64,000 bases of DNA, from the NCBI GenBank assembly GCA_017405805.1, contig JAFQZU010000035.1, forward strand, positions 62,001-126,000, in the 5' to 3' direction. The position numbers and the translations under genes are program-made. Positions 52,484-60,717 of the stretch are shown one piece after another; within the stretch, counting starts at the first letter, position 1, and every line of letters starts with the position of its first letter. Under the pieces are notes generated by a model. The model made no database searches. It saw only the letters and a list, made by a program, of their open reading frames with translations, and had not been told where the DNA came from. Source of the DNA: Lachnospiraceae bacterium (GTDB lineage Bacteria > Bacillota > Clostridia > Lachnospirales > Lachnospiraceae).

Positions 52484-53440
52484 TTACCACGTGACGGCAA
52501 TATCCAGCTGGTTGGGATTGCCGGCCGCAAAACCGCCGGTATCCACTACGATGCAGGTGCCGAGGCTGCTCTCCACGAGCGACCCGTAAGGATGAAGGCC
52601 GAGATTGGCGGCGCACATGATATAGTCGCCGAACATCTTGCAGCCGTCGTTTCTCACCCAGGCTTCCCCGCTGAAGCCCCTGCGCCACATATTGCGCACG
52701 CAGACGCTCATGTTCAGGTTGTAATACGTCTCCTTGCCGGTGGGTCCGTACACGGATCCCTTGCTGCGGGACAGGACCGGTCCGTCCCAGTTGGGGTTGC
52801 GGGTCTGGTAGGCGATGTCGTGGCGGCGGTTCTCCTCCACCGCGTCCTGCCATTCCTGTGCCAGATCCTGCGTGCCGGCGCTCAGCTCGGCCTCCTCCGA
52901 GGCTTTCAGCTCGGCCTCCTCCTCCACGGCGCGGATGTCGCTCTCACGCATCTGCATGACCTCGTCAAGGTCCGTGGATATGATTCCGCTGTCTATATAG
53001 GCGATCTCGCCTTCGTACTCGATCTCCCAGAAGCGCAGCGCGTTGGTGCCGGTGAGATGGATCTCTTCGTATTTCTCCAAAGAGGCGATCTCGTCCGCTC
53101 CCTCCTCCGGCTTGTCCAGGACGGCCGCCGCCGCGGTCGTGTAAGCCAGTTCGTCCGCTGCCTCGAACCGGTAATGCTCGTCAAAAGCCGCACCGATGGT
53201 GCTCTTGTTCATTTCGGCCTGTTCCCCGCCGGGGACCGCCGCCGGAATGACATCGGCCGCCGCCGCGGTCTCCGCCGCAGGGGCCTCCTCCGGCTGCGCA
53301 GCGTCGTTTTCCGCCGCGAAGATGAAGGTATGGCCCATCGAGGCCGCTCCCAGAGAGGCCGTCAGCACCGCCGCAAGGAGCGCGGCGGCGGCTTTTCTCC
53401 CGATCCCTTTATGGATATGATTCCTGTCAGAACACTTCAA
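52484..53440 (-). CDS. Secreted 3D-domain protein (putative peptidoglycan lytic enzyme)
   Basis: A 318-residue secreted protein: signal peptide (about 1-42), Glu/Ala-rich linker, SH3-like segment (about 95-140), coiled coil (about 160-190), and a C-terminal 3D-like domain in which LGTCIVVDTGGFA and LDIAVTW carry the conserved Asp residues. Such domains occur in resuscitation-factor or MltA-like lytic transglycosylases. It has its own terminator. Confidence 0.72.
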   Translation of the reverse strand: MKCSDRNHIHKGIGRKAAAALLAAVLTASLGAASMGHTFIFAAENDAAQPEEAPAAETAAAADVIPAAVPGGEQAEMNKSTIGAAFDEHYRFEAADELAYTTAAAAVLDKPEEGADEIASLEKYEEIHLTGTNALRFWEIEYEGEIAYIDSGIISTDLDEVMQMRESDIRAVEEEAELKASEEAELSAGTQDLAQEWQDAVEENRRHDIAYQTRNPNWDGPVLSRSKGSVYGPTGKETYYNLNMSVCVRNMWRRGFSGEAWVRNDGCKMFGDYIMCAANLGLHPYGSLVESSLGTCIVVDTGGFAAGNPNQLDIAVTW

Positions 53441-53503
53441 AACCTGTACCTCAATCTGTTTTTTCGGCTTCTCCGGGCGGAGAACGCCTTTCGTATCGTA
53501 ACA

Positions 53504-53542
53504 CGGAGGCTCCCCAAAATGGAGAGCCTCCGCTGTTTTTTT
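53504..53542 (+). terminator. Hairpin with T-run on the plus strand between two minus genes
   Basis: CGGAGGCTC (53504-53512) pairs perfectly with GAGCCTCCG (53524-53532), and a run of seven or eight T follows on the plus strand after CTG. On the minus strand the stem is preceded by A but has no T-run. As both neighbouring genes are on the minus strand, it could end an antisense or small plus-strand RNA, or act poorly as an MscS terminator. Confidence 0.55.
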
Positions 53543-53603
53543 ACGATATTTTACGAAAATTTAAGAAATTGCGTCGGTTTTTGCAAAAAAATCTCTGTGA
53601 ATC

Positions 53604-54536
53604 TCAGCGATCCATATGCACATCCACCTGCGGGAAAGGAATGCTCACGCCCGCCGCGTCGAGCCTTCGCTTGATCTCCTCGTAGATGCTCCTTTTGGCC
53701 GCCAGATAATCGGGCGTCGCCGTCCAGGCCACCGCGCCGATATTGACCGCGCTGTCCGCGAGCGCGTCCACATAGACGACGATCTCTTCGTCCTGCAGGA
53801 TATAGGGGTTGGCCCGGAAGGCCTCCAGGACCGCGTCCTTGGCCGCCTTAAGGTCGGCCCCGTAATCGACTCCCACCGTGACGTCCAGCCGCCGCTTGGG
53901 ATTGGCCGTCACATTGGTCACCGCCGTGTTGGACAGCTCCCCGTTCGGGATCGTGATCACGCGGTTGTCCGGCGTCTGAATGGAGGTATAGACCATGCCG
54001 ATCAGGCGCACCGTTCCCTCGCCGTAGGAGGTCTGGATATAATCCCCCAGGCGAAAGGGCCGCATCAGAAGGATCAGGATGCCGCCCGCCACATTGGACA
54101 GGCTCCCCTGCAGGGACATCGCCACGGCAAGGCCTGCCGTCCCGAGGATGGTAAAGATCGACGTCGTATTGATGCCGAGCTGGGCCGCGATCATGAACAG
54201 CAAAAAGACGTACAGGACCACCCGCAGAAGCGAATGCAGAAAGCGCGCGACCCCCAGGTCCACTTTGGTCTTTGCGAGCGCCTTGTCGAGCATATTCAGG
54301 AGCAGCCCGATCAGCCTCGTCCCGACAAAAAAGATGACGGCGCAGACCACCAGGTTCCCCGCCAGCTTTCTGGCGGCGGGAAGCATCGCCTCCAGGATCT
54401 GCTGCAGGGGCGATCCCGAGAGGTCCCCGGCATCCATGCCCGCGTACTCCGCGATGGCCTCCGCCGTCTCGTCCACGTCCGTGTCCGCGGCCGCCATGAG
54501 GAGCTTCCCGCAAAGACGCATATACTGTTGATTCAT
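53604..54536 (-). CDS. mscS: Small-conductance mechanosensitive channel (MscS family)
   Basis: A 310-residue MscS protein. Helices at about 60-80 and 100-120 are followed by the Gly/Ala-rich pore helix TILGTAGLAVAMSLQGSLSNVAGGILI (about 130-155). The beta domain contains PFRLGDYIQ and VITIPNGELSNTAVTNV; the C-terminal alpha/beta domain follows. It opens under membrane tension and releases osmolytes. The N-terminal about 50 residues are an extra helical part. Last gene of the 57.7-53.6 kb operon. Confidence 0.93.
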   Translation of the reverse strand: MNQQYMRLCGKLLMAAADTDVDETAEAIAEYAGMDAGDLSGSPLQQILEAMLPAARKLAGNLVVCAVIFFVGTRLIGLLLNMLDKALAKTKVDLGVARFLHSLLRVVLYVFLLFMIAAQLGINTTSIFTILGTAGLAVAMSLQGSLSNVAGGILILLMRPFRLGDYIQTSYGEGTVRLIGMVYTSIQTPDNRVITIPNGELSNTAVTNVTANPKRRLDVTVGVDYGADLKAAKDAVLEAFRANPYILQDEEIVVYVDALADSAVNIGAVAWTATPDYLAAKRSIYEEIKRRLDAAGVSIPFPQVDVHMDR

Positions 54537-55399
54537 CCGGTAAATCCTTCTCCTTCCTCCCAGTCGAACAGGCTGATCTGGCCGCTGAGCGCGCCGTCCG
54601 GATCCTGCCCGGAAAGAGCGCCGTCCGCCGTGTTCCGTCCGCTGCCGCCTGCGCCGGCACGTCCCGCCGCGCCCGCACCGCTCCTGGCCTCATCCGTATG
54701 CAGCGCCGTAAAATCCTTGCGCAGATAGATCCTGTACGCGTCGGCGGGAATGCCGAATTTGTACAGAAGGCGCTGGATCATCTTCTTGAGGTACCTGGCG
54801 CTCACGTGGGTCTCCACATAGACGTCCGCGTCCGGGACCTTTGCGGGCGTATCCAGCCCCTCGCCGTTCCCGCTGAAATAAGGGCGCTTTCTCCCCTGCA
54901 GGTCCGGATCCCTCTCCAGACTGGCAAAGAGCATGGGATCCATCCGGTTGAGCAGGGCACAGGTCTGCAACAGCACCTGCTTCCAGCTGCCCGCTTCATA
55001 CCGCACGCCGTTCAGAGAGAAGGCGGCCGGCTTCTTGTTGGTGATCACGCTGTCCAGAGAATAGGCGACGGTCTCGTCCACCCGGTACTGCTCGTAATCG
55101 ATCCGCTCCTTTGGCTGGGCCGGTCTGACTGCTTCCGCAGCCGCCTTTCCCGCGGCAAAAACGGCGCGGCACTGCTCGATGCTCTCGATCTCCTTGCGGA
55201 GCAGCCGGTAGGCGCGCCTGTATTCCTTTATGGCTTCCGGATCCTTCTCCTTCCGGTACCTGGCCTTCTCCAGCGACGCGAGGACCGCTGTCCCCGTCTC
55301 CTCCAGCACCGCAGCAAGCCGGTCCAGTTCCCTGTCCAGCTTCTGTGTCTGCGAAGGCTGCCAGACGTACAGACTGCCGGCGATCTTTTCCAGTTCCAT
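54533..55399 (-). CDS. Uncharacterised protein with N-terminal coiled coil
   Basis: A 288-residue cytosolic protein. Residues 5-90 are predicted coiled coil (LDRELDRLAAVLEETG). The core (about 100-235) has conserved-looking blocks SLNGVRYEAGSWKQVLLQTC, KRPYFSGN and VYVETHVSARYLKKMIQRLL. The end is Gly/Ala-rich low complexity and acidic. The core resembles domains found in Clostridia proteins of unknown function; I cannot name the family. It is translationally coupled to mscS (four-base overlap). Confidence 0.65.
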   Translation of the reverse strand: MELEKIAGSLYVWQPSQTQKLDRELDRLAAVLEETGTAVLASLEKARYRKEKDPEAIKEYRRAYRLLRKEIESIEQCRAVFAAGKAAAEAVRPAQPKERIDYEQYRVDETVAYSLDSVITNKKPAAFSLNGVRYEAGSWKQVLLQTCALLNRMDPMLFASLERDPDLQGRKRPYFSGNGEGLDTPAKVPDADVYVETHVSARYLKKMIQRLLYKFGIPADAYRIYLRKDFTALHTDEARSGAGAAGRAGAGGSGRNTADGALSGQDPDGALSGQISLFDWEEGEGFTG

Positions 55400-55413
55400 A
55401 CTCTGCTCCTATC

Positions 55414-55968
55414 CTATCTTCCGGCCGCGTAGGCTAAAAGGCCGGCCACCGTCTTGGCGTCGCGGATCTGTCCGCGCGCGATCCGGTCCAGCAGGTCCTC
55501 CAGCGCAAAGGCTTCTACGCCGATCTCCTCCGCCTCGTCCAAATTCTGGCCCCTGGCGAGGGGACGCAGGTCTTTGGCCAGATACACGTCCGTGCTCTCG
55601 TCGCACCAGGCGACGGACGTCTGCAGCCTGACAAGGAGTTCCACGCGGTCACAGGTATACCCCGTCTCCTCCTCCAGCTCCCTCACCACGGTCAGGGCGC
55701 TGTCCTCGTCCGGCCCGAGCCTCGCGCCCGCAGGAAGCTCCAGCGTCTCCCGCTCCGCGCAGGGCCTGAACTGCCGCACCAGAAGGATCCGTCCGTCCCT
55801 GAGCACCGGCACCGCGCAGGCGCCGCCCGCCCTCTTGTGGTGGACGAACTCCCAGTACTCCCGCTTTCCTCCGGGCAGTTCCATCAAGTCCTTGTAAAAA
55901 TCCAGGGCAGCGCCTTCGTAGACCAGTTCCCGGCCCACCCTGTGAAGCTCATAATCCATTGCTGTCAC
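55414..55968 (-). CDS. Nudix hydrolase, ADP-ribose pyrophosphatase-like
   Basis: A 184-residue Nudix protein. PVLRDGRILLVRQFRP and LELPAGARLGPDEDSAL precede RELEEETGY. Compared with the canonical GX5EX7REUXEEXGU box there is one extra residue between Gly and the first Glu. The N-terminal part (about 1-50) is the usual dimer-forming ADPRase extension. The start may be GTG 55968 or ATG 55959; upstream overlap with the CAP gene shows coupling. Confidence 0.88.
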   Translation of the reverse strand: MTAMDYELHRVGRELVYEGAALDFYKDLMELPGGKREYWEFVHHKRAGGACAVPVLRDGRILLVRQFRPCAERETLELPAGARLGPDEDSALTVVRELEEETGYTCDRVELLVRLQTSVAWCDESTDVYLAKDLRPLARGQNLDEAEEIGVEAFALEDLLDRIARGQIRDAKTVAGLLAYAAGR

Positions 55969-56753
55969 CCGTCTCCCGGTTCGTCGGAAACCGGGATCTC
56001 AATCATCTGAACACACTCGCCGTATCCGCCGCACAGTGCAGGTTCGGGCACCTGCGGCTCCTGCCCGGGCGCAGCCGCCCCGGGATCCATGGCAAATTCC
56101 GCCGCACAGGCATCGCCTTCCCCGCCGCCCGAAGAGGGCGTAAAGTCAGCCGCGCCCACGTAAAGGTTGGCGGGCGCGATCATGGCCGCATAGTGGGAAA
56201 AGACGCCTTCTTCCCCGCCGGCATAAGCGCTCTTTTCGGAGTACCAGCCCTCGACGGCGCCCAGAATGCTCCCGTAGCCCCAGGCGAGGGTCTCGTAATT
56301 GGCCTGCAGGCCCGGATAGGCCACGTCAAAACAGCTCCCGCCCCAGGGCCGCACATGGTCCTTTGTGACAGTGGCCTCCGCGGCCCGCGTCATCGCGATC
56401 CGCTCAAGGTCAGCCGCCCACCGCAGGGGCACATAGTCCTTCTCCGTCAGGGGGTCCCCCGTGGCGGGATTGCGCAGTCCCTCCCTGCAGGCCTCCAGGC
56501 GGATTCCGTTCAGCCTGTCCAGGATCTCCTCCGGGGAAGGTTCCTCGAAGGTGCCGCACACCTCCGCAAGCGTACATCCCGCGCGGGCCGTCTCCACGTC
56601 CGTCCCCCGCACGGCAGGCGCCGCCTCATCCTCCTGCGCCGTCTGCTGCCCGGGCGCTTTGTCCGCACAGGCACTCAGGGACGCCGCCGCAAGGAGCGCG
56701 CTCAGTATGAGCGCTGCCCGGTACATTCTTCCCGCGCGCCGTTTACTTCCCAT
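55965..56753 (-). CDS. CAP-domain (SCP/PR1-like) lipoprotein
   Basis: A 262-residue secreted protein with lipobox-like LSACAD (Cys about 29), then a CAP domain (about 70-200): ILDRLNGIRLEACREG, LRWAADLERIAMTRAAE, ETLAWGYGSILGAVEGWYSE, HYAAMIAPANLYVG. Unlike most CAP proteins, the classic N-terminal His (after the first helix) is less obvious, though DHVRPWGGS is close. ATG 56753 has GGAG seven bases upstream. Overlaps the hydrolase gene by 11 bases. Confidence 0.8.
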   Translation of the reverse strand: MGSKRRAGRMYRAALILSALLAAASLSACADKAPGQQTAQEDEAAPAVRGTDVETARAGCTLAEVCGTFEEPSPEEILDRLNGIRLEACREGLRNPATGDPLTEKDYVPLRWAADLERIAMTRAAEATVTKDHVRPWGGSCFDVAYPGLQANYETLAWGYGSILGAVEGWYSEKSAYAGGEEGVFSHYAAMIAPANLYVGAADFTPSSGGGEGDACAAEFAMDPGAAAPGQEPQVPEPALCGGYGECVQMIEIPVSDEPGDG

Positions 56754-57696
56754 CCTTTTGCTCCGCCATCTCCTGCGCCCTGCGCACGAAATCCGTCACG
56801 ACGCGCCGGTAGCGCACCGGGTCGGAGAAAAGGGATCTGGCGTGGGCGGCGCCCGGAAACAGATGCAGCTCCGCGTACCCCTGTGTCGCGCGCCACATGC
56901 GCTCACTGTTGGAAGGCTTGATAAAATCGTCCTTCGCCCCGTGTATGAAGCAAAGCGGTACCTGATTCTCAGAGAGGCTGTCGATGGGGCGCTTGTTTCT
57001 AAAGCCTTCCCCGTATATGACGCGTGACGCCGCGGAGGCCGGATAGACGAGCGCCTGCGGCAGATGCATGCCCTTCATGCCCACTTTCATCACGTTGATG
57101 ACGTCCGCAAAGCCGCAGTCGCAGACCGCGAACCGAATGTCCGGCTTATACCTGAGCGCCGTGACCAGCGTGGCCGTTCCCAGGGACTCCCCGTGGAGCC
57201 CGAGGAAAATATCCTTTCCCCAGCGGGCGTAGGTGTCCTCGATGATCTTTATCAGATCCTTCGCTTCCCGTCCGCCAAAAGTACACACCTCCCGCCTGTC
57301 ATTGTCCCCGTGCCCCCGGTGGTCGTAGATCACGCAGTGATACCCCATGTCCATGTAGATCGGCATATATTTGAGCATGGAAAAGCGGTTCATGGTGTAG
57401 CCGTGCACGAGGATCACGAAGCGGCGGCTCTGTGCCGGCCCCGCGTAGTACTGCACGTGCAGGGGCGTCCCGTCCGCGCCCGGAACGATGTACCGGGCTG
57501 TTCCCTGCAGATTTCCGGCAAGCGGCGCGTACTCCCGCAGTGACGGATAGTCCTGTAAATCATTCTTTATGGTCTCTTCGCCGGAATAGCGGGCGCCGTG
57601 AACGGCGAAGGAGGCCAGCGCAGCGCTCCCCGCGCCGAATACGCCGGCGGCAGCAGCTGCAGCCGCTGCCGCCCGGCCGATCGTTCGTTTTTTCAT
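56743..57696 (-). CDS. Membrane-anchored alpha/beta hydrolase
   Basis: A 317-residue serine hydrolase with an N-terminal Ala-rich membrane anchor or signal (about 8-30). It has VILVHGYTMNRFS, CVIYDHRGHGDND, nucleophile elbow LHGESLGTAT, CFIHGAKDDFI (Asp) and PGAAHARS (His), as in the AB_hydrolase_1/BAAT-like group. First gene of a five-gene operon with a CAP protein, Nudix hydrolase, unknown protein and MscS. Substrate unknown. Confidence 0.87.
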   Translation of the reverse strand: MKKRTIGRAAAAAAAAAGVFGAGSAALASFAVHGARYSGEETIKNDLQDYPSLREYAPLAGNLQGTARYIVPGADGTPLHVQYYAGPAQSRRFVILVHGYTMNRFSMLKYMPIYMDMGYHCVIYDHRGHGDNDRREVCTFGGREAKDLIKIIEDTYARWGKDIFLGLHGESLGTATLVTALRYKPDIRFAVCDCGFADVINVMKVGMKGMHLPQALVYPASAASRVIYGEGFRNKRPIDSLSENQVPLCFIHGAKDDFIKPSNSERMWRATQGYAELHLFPGAAHARSLFSDPVRYRRVVTDFVRRAQEMAEQKDGK

Positions 57697-57814
57697 TTCT
57701 GCGGCATTCTTTCTGTATTTTTGCGTACAACAGGAAGCCGATGCGTTTCCGACACCGGCTCCCTGAAAACATTATACCATAAAGGCTGTCGTCCCCTTCG
57801 AAAAGCGGCTTTTG

Positions 57815-58477
57815 TCAGTCGAGCTTGATCCCCTTCAGAAGGTCGCCAAGGCTGGTCGTGACGCGCTCGTGAGAGACGTATTTATCCATATCCGGCACGA
57901 AATCATCGCTCACGGGAGTCTCCTCAAGAGCCTTCATGCTCAGGCTGACCTTGCCGTCCTTGATCCTGGTAACCTTGACCTTGACAGTCTGGCCTTCCTT
58001 GACCACTTCCTCAGGAGTCGCAACGCGCTTGGTGCTCAGCTGCGAGACATGTACCAGTCCGCTGATGCCGTCGCCAAGATCCACGAAGGCGCCGTAAGGC
58101 TTGATGGTCTCGACCGTTCCCTCGAGAACGGTGCCGGGCTTGAGCGCCTCGACCTTCTTCGCCTTCTCCTGCTGTCTTTTGCGGAAGATCGCCTCTCTGC
58201 CGGAGAGCACGAGACGCTTCTTCTCCCTGTCCGCAGTGATGATGACAACGTCGATCTCCTTGCCGATCCACTCGTTGACATCCTCTACGTAGCTGTTGGT
58301 GATCTGGGATGCGGGAATAAAGGCGCGCACGCCGTCAAGGGAAGTAACCAGTCCTGCCTTGACGCTCTCGTCCACGGGAACCGTGATGATCGTTCCCTCT
58401 TCCTTCATCTGCTCAAAGCGCTCCCACTTTGCATCCTTTGCACCTGCATCACTGCGGATTTCGTTGTTTTCTGCCAT
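57815..58477 (-). CDS. S1 RNA-binding domain protein
   Basis: A 220-residue cytosolic protein with two S1 domains: one degenerate (about 20-95, GTIITVPVDESVKAGLVTSL and VRAFIPASQI), one canonical (about 115-185, GTVLEGTVETIKPYGAFVDLGDGISGLVHVSQL). Length and architecture match short Clostridia proteins annotated as 30S ribosomal protein S1 homologs; true S1 has four to six domains. GGGG at the right distance favours ATG 58477 over 58483. Confidence 0.88.
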   Translation of the reverse strand: MAENNEIRSDAGAKDAKWERFEQMKEEGTIITVPVDESVKAGLVTSLDGVRAFIPASQITNSYVEDVNEWIGKEIDVVIITADREKKRLVLSGREAIFRKRQQEKAKKVEALKPGTVLEGTVETIKPYGAFVDLGDGISGLVHVSQLSTKRVATPEEVVKEGQTVKVKVTRIKDGKVSLSMKALEETPVSDDFVPDMDKYVSHERVTTSLGDLLKGIKLD

Positions 58478-58656
58478 AATCATTTCCCCACTTTCTTGTA
58501 CCCGTCCGGGCCTGCGCGAATCCGAGCGGACAGGCGGACGAGCCGGATAATAAATCTATTATACCAGTATCTTTCCACTGGTGAAACATTTTCTTGTGTT
58601 GTATTATGGGGAGAAAACGGTAGAAAGTCAATTTTTTTGCAGAAAGGAAGTTTTTC

Positions 58657-59802
58657 ATGGACAAAAAAGCGATCTCCGAGATCAAAAAGCTCCTCAAGGG
58701 AGACGAATATATAGACCGCATCCGCGGCTGCTACGTAAACGAACAGGGAGAGATCATCCGCGAAGTCAGCGTGAGCCTCTCCTCCCTGGAGAAGGAATCC
58801 CTCGACAAATACTGTGAGCTCCTGCGGGCCTGCCTGTCCGGCAAAACAGGCCGCAACCTCTTCAACATGGAATTCCCCCTGGAGGAAGAGGCCCCCGGCC
58901 GGCGGCAGAACGAGCTCTGGAACCTGCTGGGGAGCGAACTGAAGGAGGACGCGCGCAACACCGCCTTCTTCGAGGCGCTCGTGGAAAAGCTGCAGATGGA
59001 CGGCAAGTACCTGATCCTGCTGGCCCACGGTCTATACGACGTCCCCTTCAAGGGAAAGGACCGGGCCGGTCTCGAGGACGCCTCCGATACTGTCTACTCC
59101 TTCCTCCTGTGCTGCGTGTGCCCCGTCATCCTCATGAAGGAAGGGCTGTGCTATGACGAGGAGACCTGCACCTTCCTGGACCGCTGCACGGACTGGGCCG
59201 TCCAGAAGCCGGCCGCCGGCTTCCTCTACCCCGCCTTCAACGACCGCGCCGCGGACATCCACTCGCTCCTCTACTACAGCCGCAAAGAGGGCGAGCGCCA
59301 CGAGGAGCTGAGTGCGGATTTTCTCGGCTGCAGCCTGCCCATGCCCGAATCGGACCAGAAGGACCTCTTCCGGTCCATCGTGGAGCAGACCCTGGGCCGC
59401 AACTGCGACTTCACCAATGTCCGGGATCTCAATGACGCCGTCGGGGATCTGATCCGCGAGCAGGAAGAGGAGGACGGGGAGCCCGTCCGCATCGAAAAGA
59501 ACCAGCTGCGCAGGCTCCTTTACGAACACGGGGCGCCGCAGGAGGTGATGGAGGATTTTGACGAGGCCTACGACGAGGCGATCGGAAAGGACGTGCCGCT
59601 GATGGCCGAGAACATCACGAATACCAGCCGGCTGGAGGTGAAATCCCCGCACATGAAGATCACCGTGAATGCGGATATGAGTGAGATGCTGACGACGAGG
59701 GTCATTGATGGGAGGGAGTATCTGCTTATTCCGGTCGTTGACGAAATAGAAGTGAACGGAATCAGGATCCTGCAGAGTGTGCGGACGGAAGAAACTATTT
59801 GA
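58657..59802 (+). CDS. DUF4317 family protein
   Basis: A 381-residue soluble protein matching DUF4317, a family found in Clostridia and related Firmicutes with unknown role. Features are an acidic, Cys-containing middle region (LLCCVCPVILMKEGLCYDEET), VQKPAAGFLYPAFNDRAADIHSLLYYSR, and a C-terminal beta part ending REYLLIPVVDEIEVNGI. AAAGGAAG precedes the ATG. Its stop is eight bases before a large inverted-repeat element. Confidence 0.88.
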   Translation: MDKKAISEIKKLLKGDEYIDRIRGCYVNEQGEIIREVSVSLSSLEKESLDKYCELLRACLSGKTGRNLFNMEFPLEEEAPGRRQNELWNLLGSELKEDARNTAFFEALVEKLQMDGKYLILLAHGLYDVPFKGKDRAGLEDASDTVYSFLLCCVCPVILMKEGLCYDEETCTFLDRCTDWAVQKPAAGFLYPAFNDRAADIHSLLYYSRKEGERHEELSADFLGCSLPMPESDQKDLFRSIVEQTLGRNCDFTNVRDLNDAVGDLIREQEEEDGEPVRIEKNQLRRLLYEHGAPQEVMEDFDEAYDEAIGKDVPLMAENITNTSRLEVKSPHMKITVNADMSEMLTTRVIDGREYLLIPVVDEIEVNGIRILQSVRTEETI

Positions 59803-59809
59803 ACGTATG

Positions 59810-60046
59810 AAATGCCATATCATGTACAAACCGCTTTTTGAGAGGGCGTCTAGTCGATCTTAGGGCATTTCCGTGCGTAGGGACGGTCGAGGGTGCGCGG
59901 CTCCCGCGCGCCCGAGTGGCCGGATTGTCTGAGGAGGGCGCTCATCGGAGCGCCTGACGAGTTCCGGCCTTGCCGCCCCGCAGCATGGAAATGTCCTTAG
60001 AGAGACTTACGGCCTCGATTTGCGGTTTGTACATGATATGGCATTT
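59810..60046. repeat. 237-base structured element with perfect 25-bp terminal inverted repeats
   Basis: Arms at 59810-59834 (AAATGCCATATCATGTAC...) and 60022-60046 are exact reverse complements. Inside, CTTAGGGCATTTCC (59859-59872) pairs with 59987-60000 (one mismatch, one G-T). Three more stems are GGGTGCGCGG/CCGCGCGCCC (59891-59913), GGCCGGA/TCCGGCC (59918-59969) and, nested in it, GGCGCTC/GAGCGCC (59937-59954). It fills the gap between two convergent genes, starting 8 and ending 4 bases from their stops. It has no ORF. A mobile miniature element or a structured RNA fits. Confidence 0.88.
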
Positions 60047-60049
60047 GTT

Positions 60050-60682
60050 CTACAGGAGTCTGCGCAGGTCAGGATCTATGCCGAGAGAGAGTATGATGCC
60101 CGCAAGCAGGCCCGTAAGCAGACCGCCCACGTGCGCCGCATTGTCGACCGAAGCGCTCTGGGATCCGGAGTAGACGGCGTAGACAAGCATGAAGAGGGCC
60201 CGCTGCGGGAGAGACCGCCTGCTGTCATATTTTCTGAAGCCCTTCAGGATCAGCACCGCAAGGGCGCCCATGAGTCCGAACACGGCGCCGCTGCTGCCCA
60301 CGCACCAGCCGTTCCAGCCGTTCGTCACGGCGTGGAGGACGGAACAGGCGCTGGCACCCGCAAGGCACAAAAAATAGAGCAGCCCGAAGCGGGCGTGCCC
60401 CAGATTCTGCTCCACGATATTGCCGATAAAGATCTGCCCCAGGAGATTGCTGAGCAGGTGCGTCAGATCCGCATGCATAAGCATGACAGTAAAGAGGCGC
60501 CAGTACTGGTGCCCCTGCAGGACCGCTCCCGCATGCAGGGCAAGGGGCGCGTAAAGCGCCCCTCCCAAAGCCGCATTGAGCAGATAAAAAATCACTTGCA
60601 GAACCGCCAGCGTGCAGTTGACCGCCGCATACCTGTACCGGTTCCACACTTCTCTTATATTCTCTGTCACGTTCTCACTCAA
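60050..60682 (-). CDS. Rhomboid family intramembrane serine protease
   Basis: A 210-residue protein with six predicted helices. Catalytic Ser131 is in GSSGAVFGLMGA, His184 in DNAAHVGGLLTG, and MHADLTHLLSNLLGQ carries the conserved N-terminal segment. It cleaves membrane-spanning substrates. Length is normal for the bacterial six-helix form. The start has weak upstream signals, but no other Met is plausible. Confidence 0.92.
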   Translation of the reverse strand: MSENVTENIREVWNRYRYAAVNCTLAVLQVIFYLLNAALGGALYAPLALHAGAVLQGHQYWRLFTVMLMHADLTHLLSNLLGQIFIGNIVEQNLGHARFGLLYFLCLAGASACSVLHAVTNGWNGWCVGSSGAVFGLMGALAVLILKGFRKYDSRRSLPQRALFMLVYAVYSGSQSASVDNAAHVGGLLTGLLAGIILSLGIDPDLRRLL

Positions 60683-60717
60683 ACCGGTCCAATCAAACCT
60701 GGTACAGTTTTAACAGT

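Noticed and set aside
57697..57814. Terminator downstream of the S1-domain gene
   Set aside because: Only an imperfect AGCCG/CGGCT pairing with a long loop and no T-run was found.
59810..60046. IS element
   Set aside because: It has terminal inverted repeats but is only 237 bases, with no transposase frame and no visible target-site duplication (the flanking bases differ).
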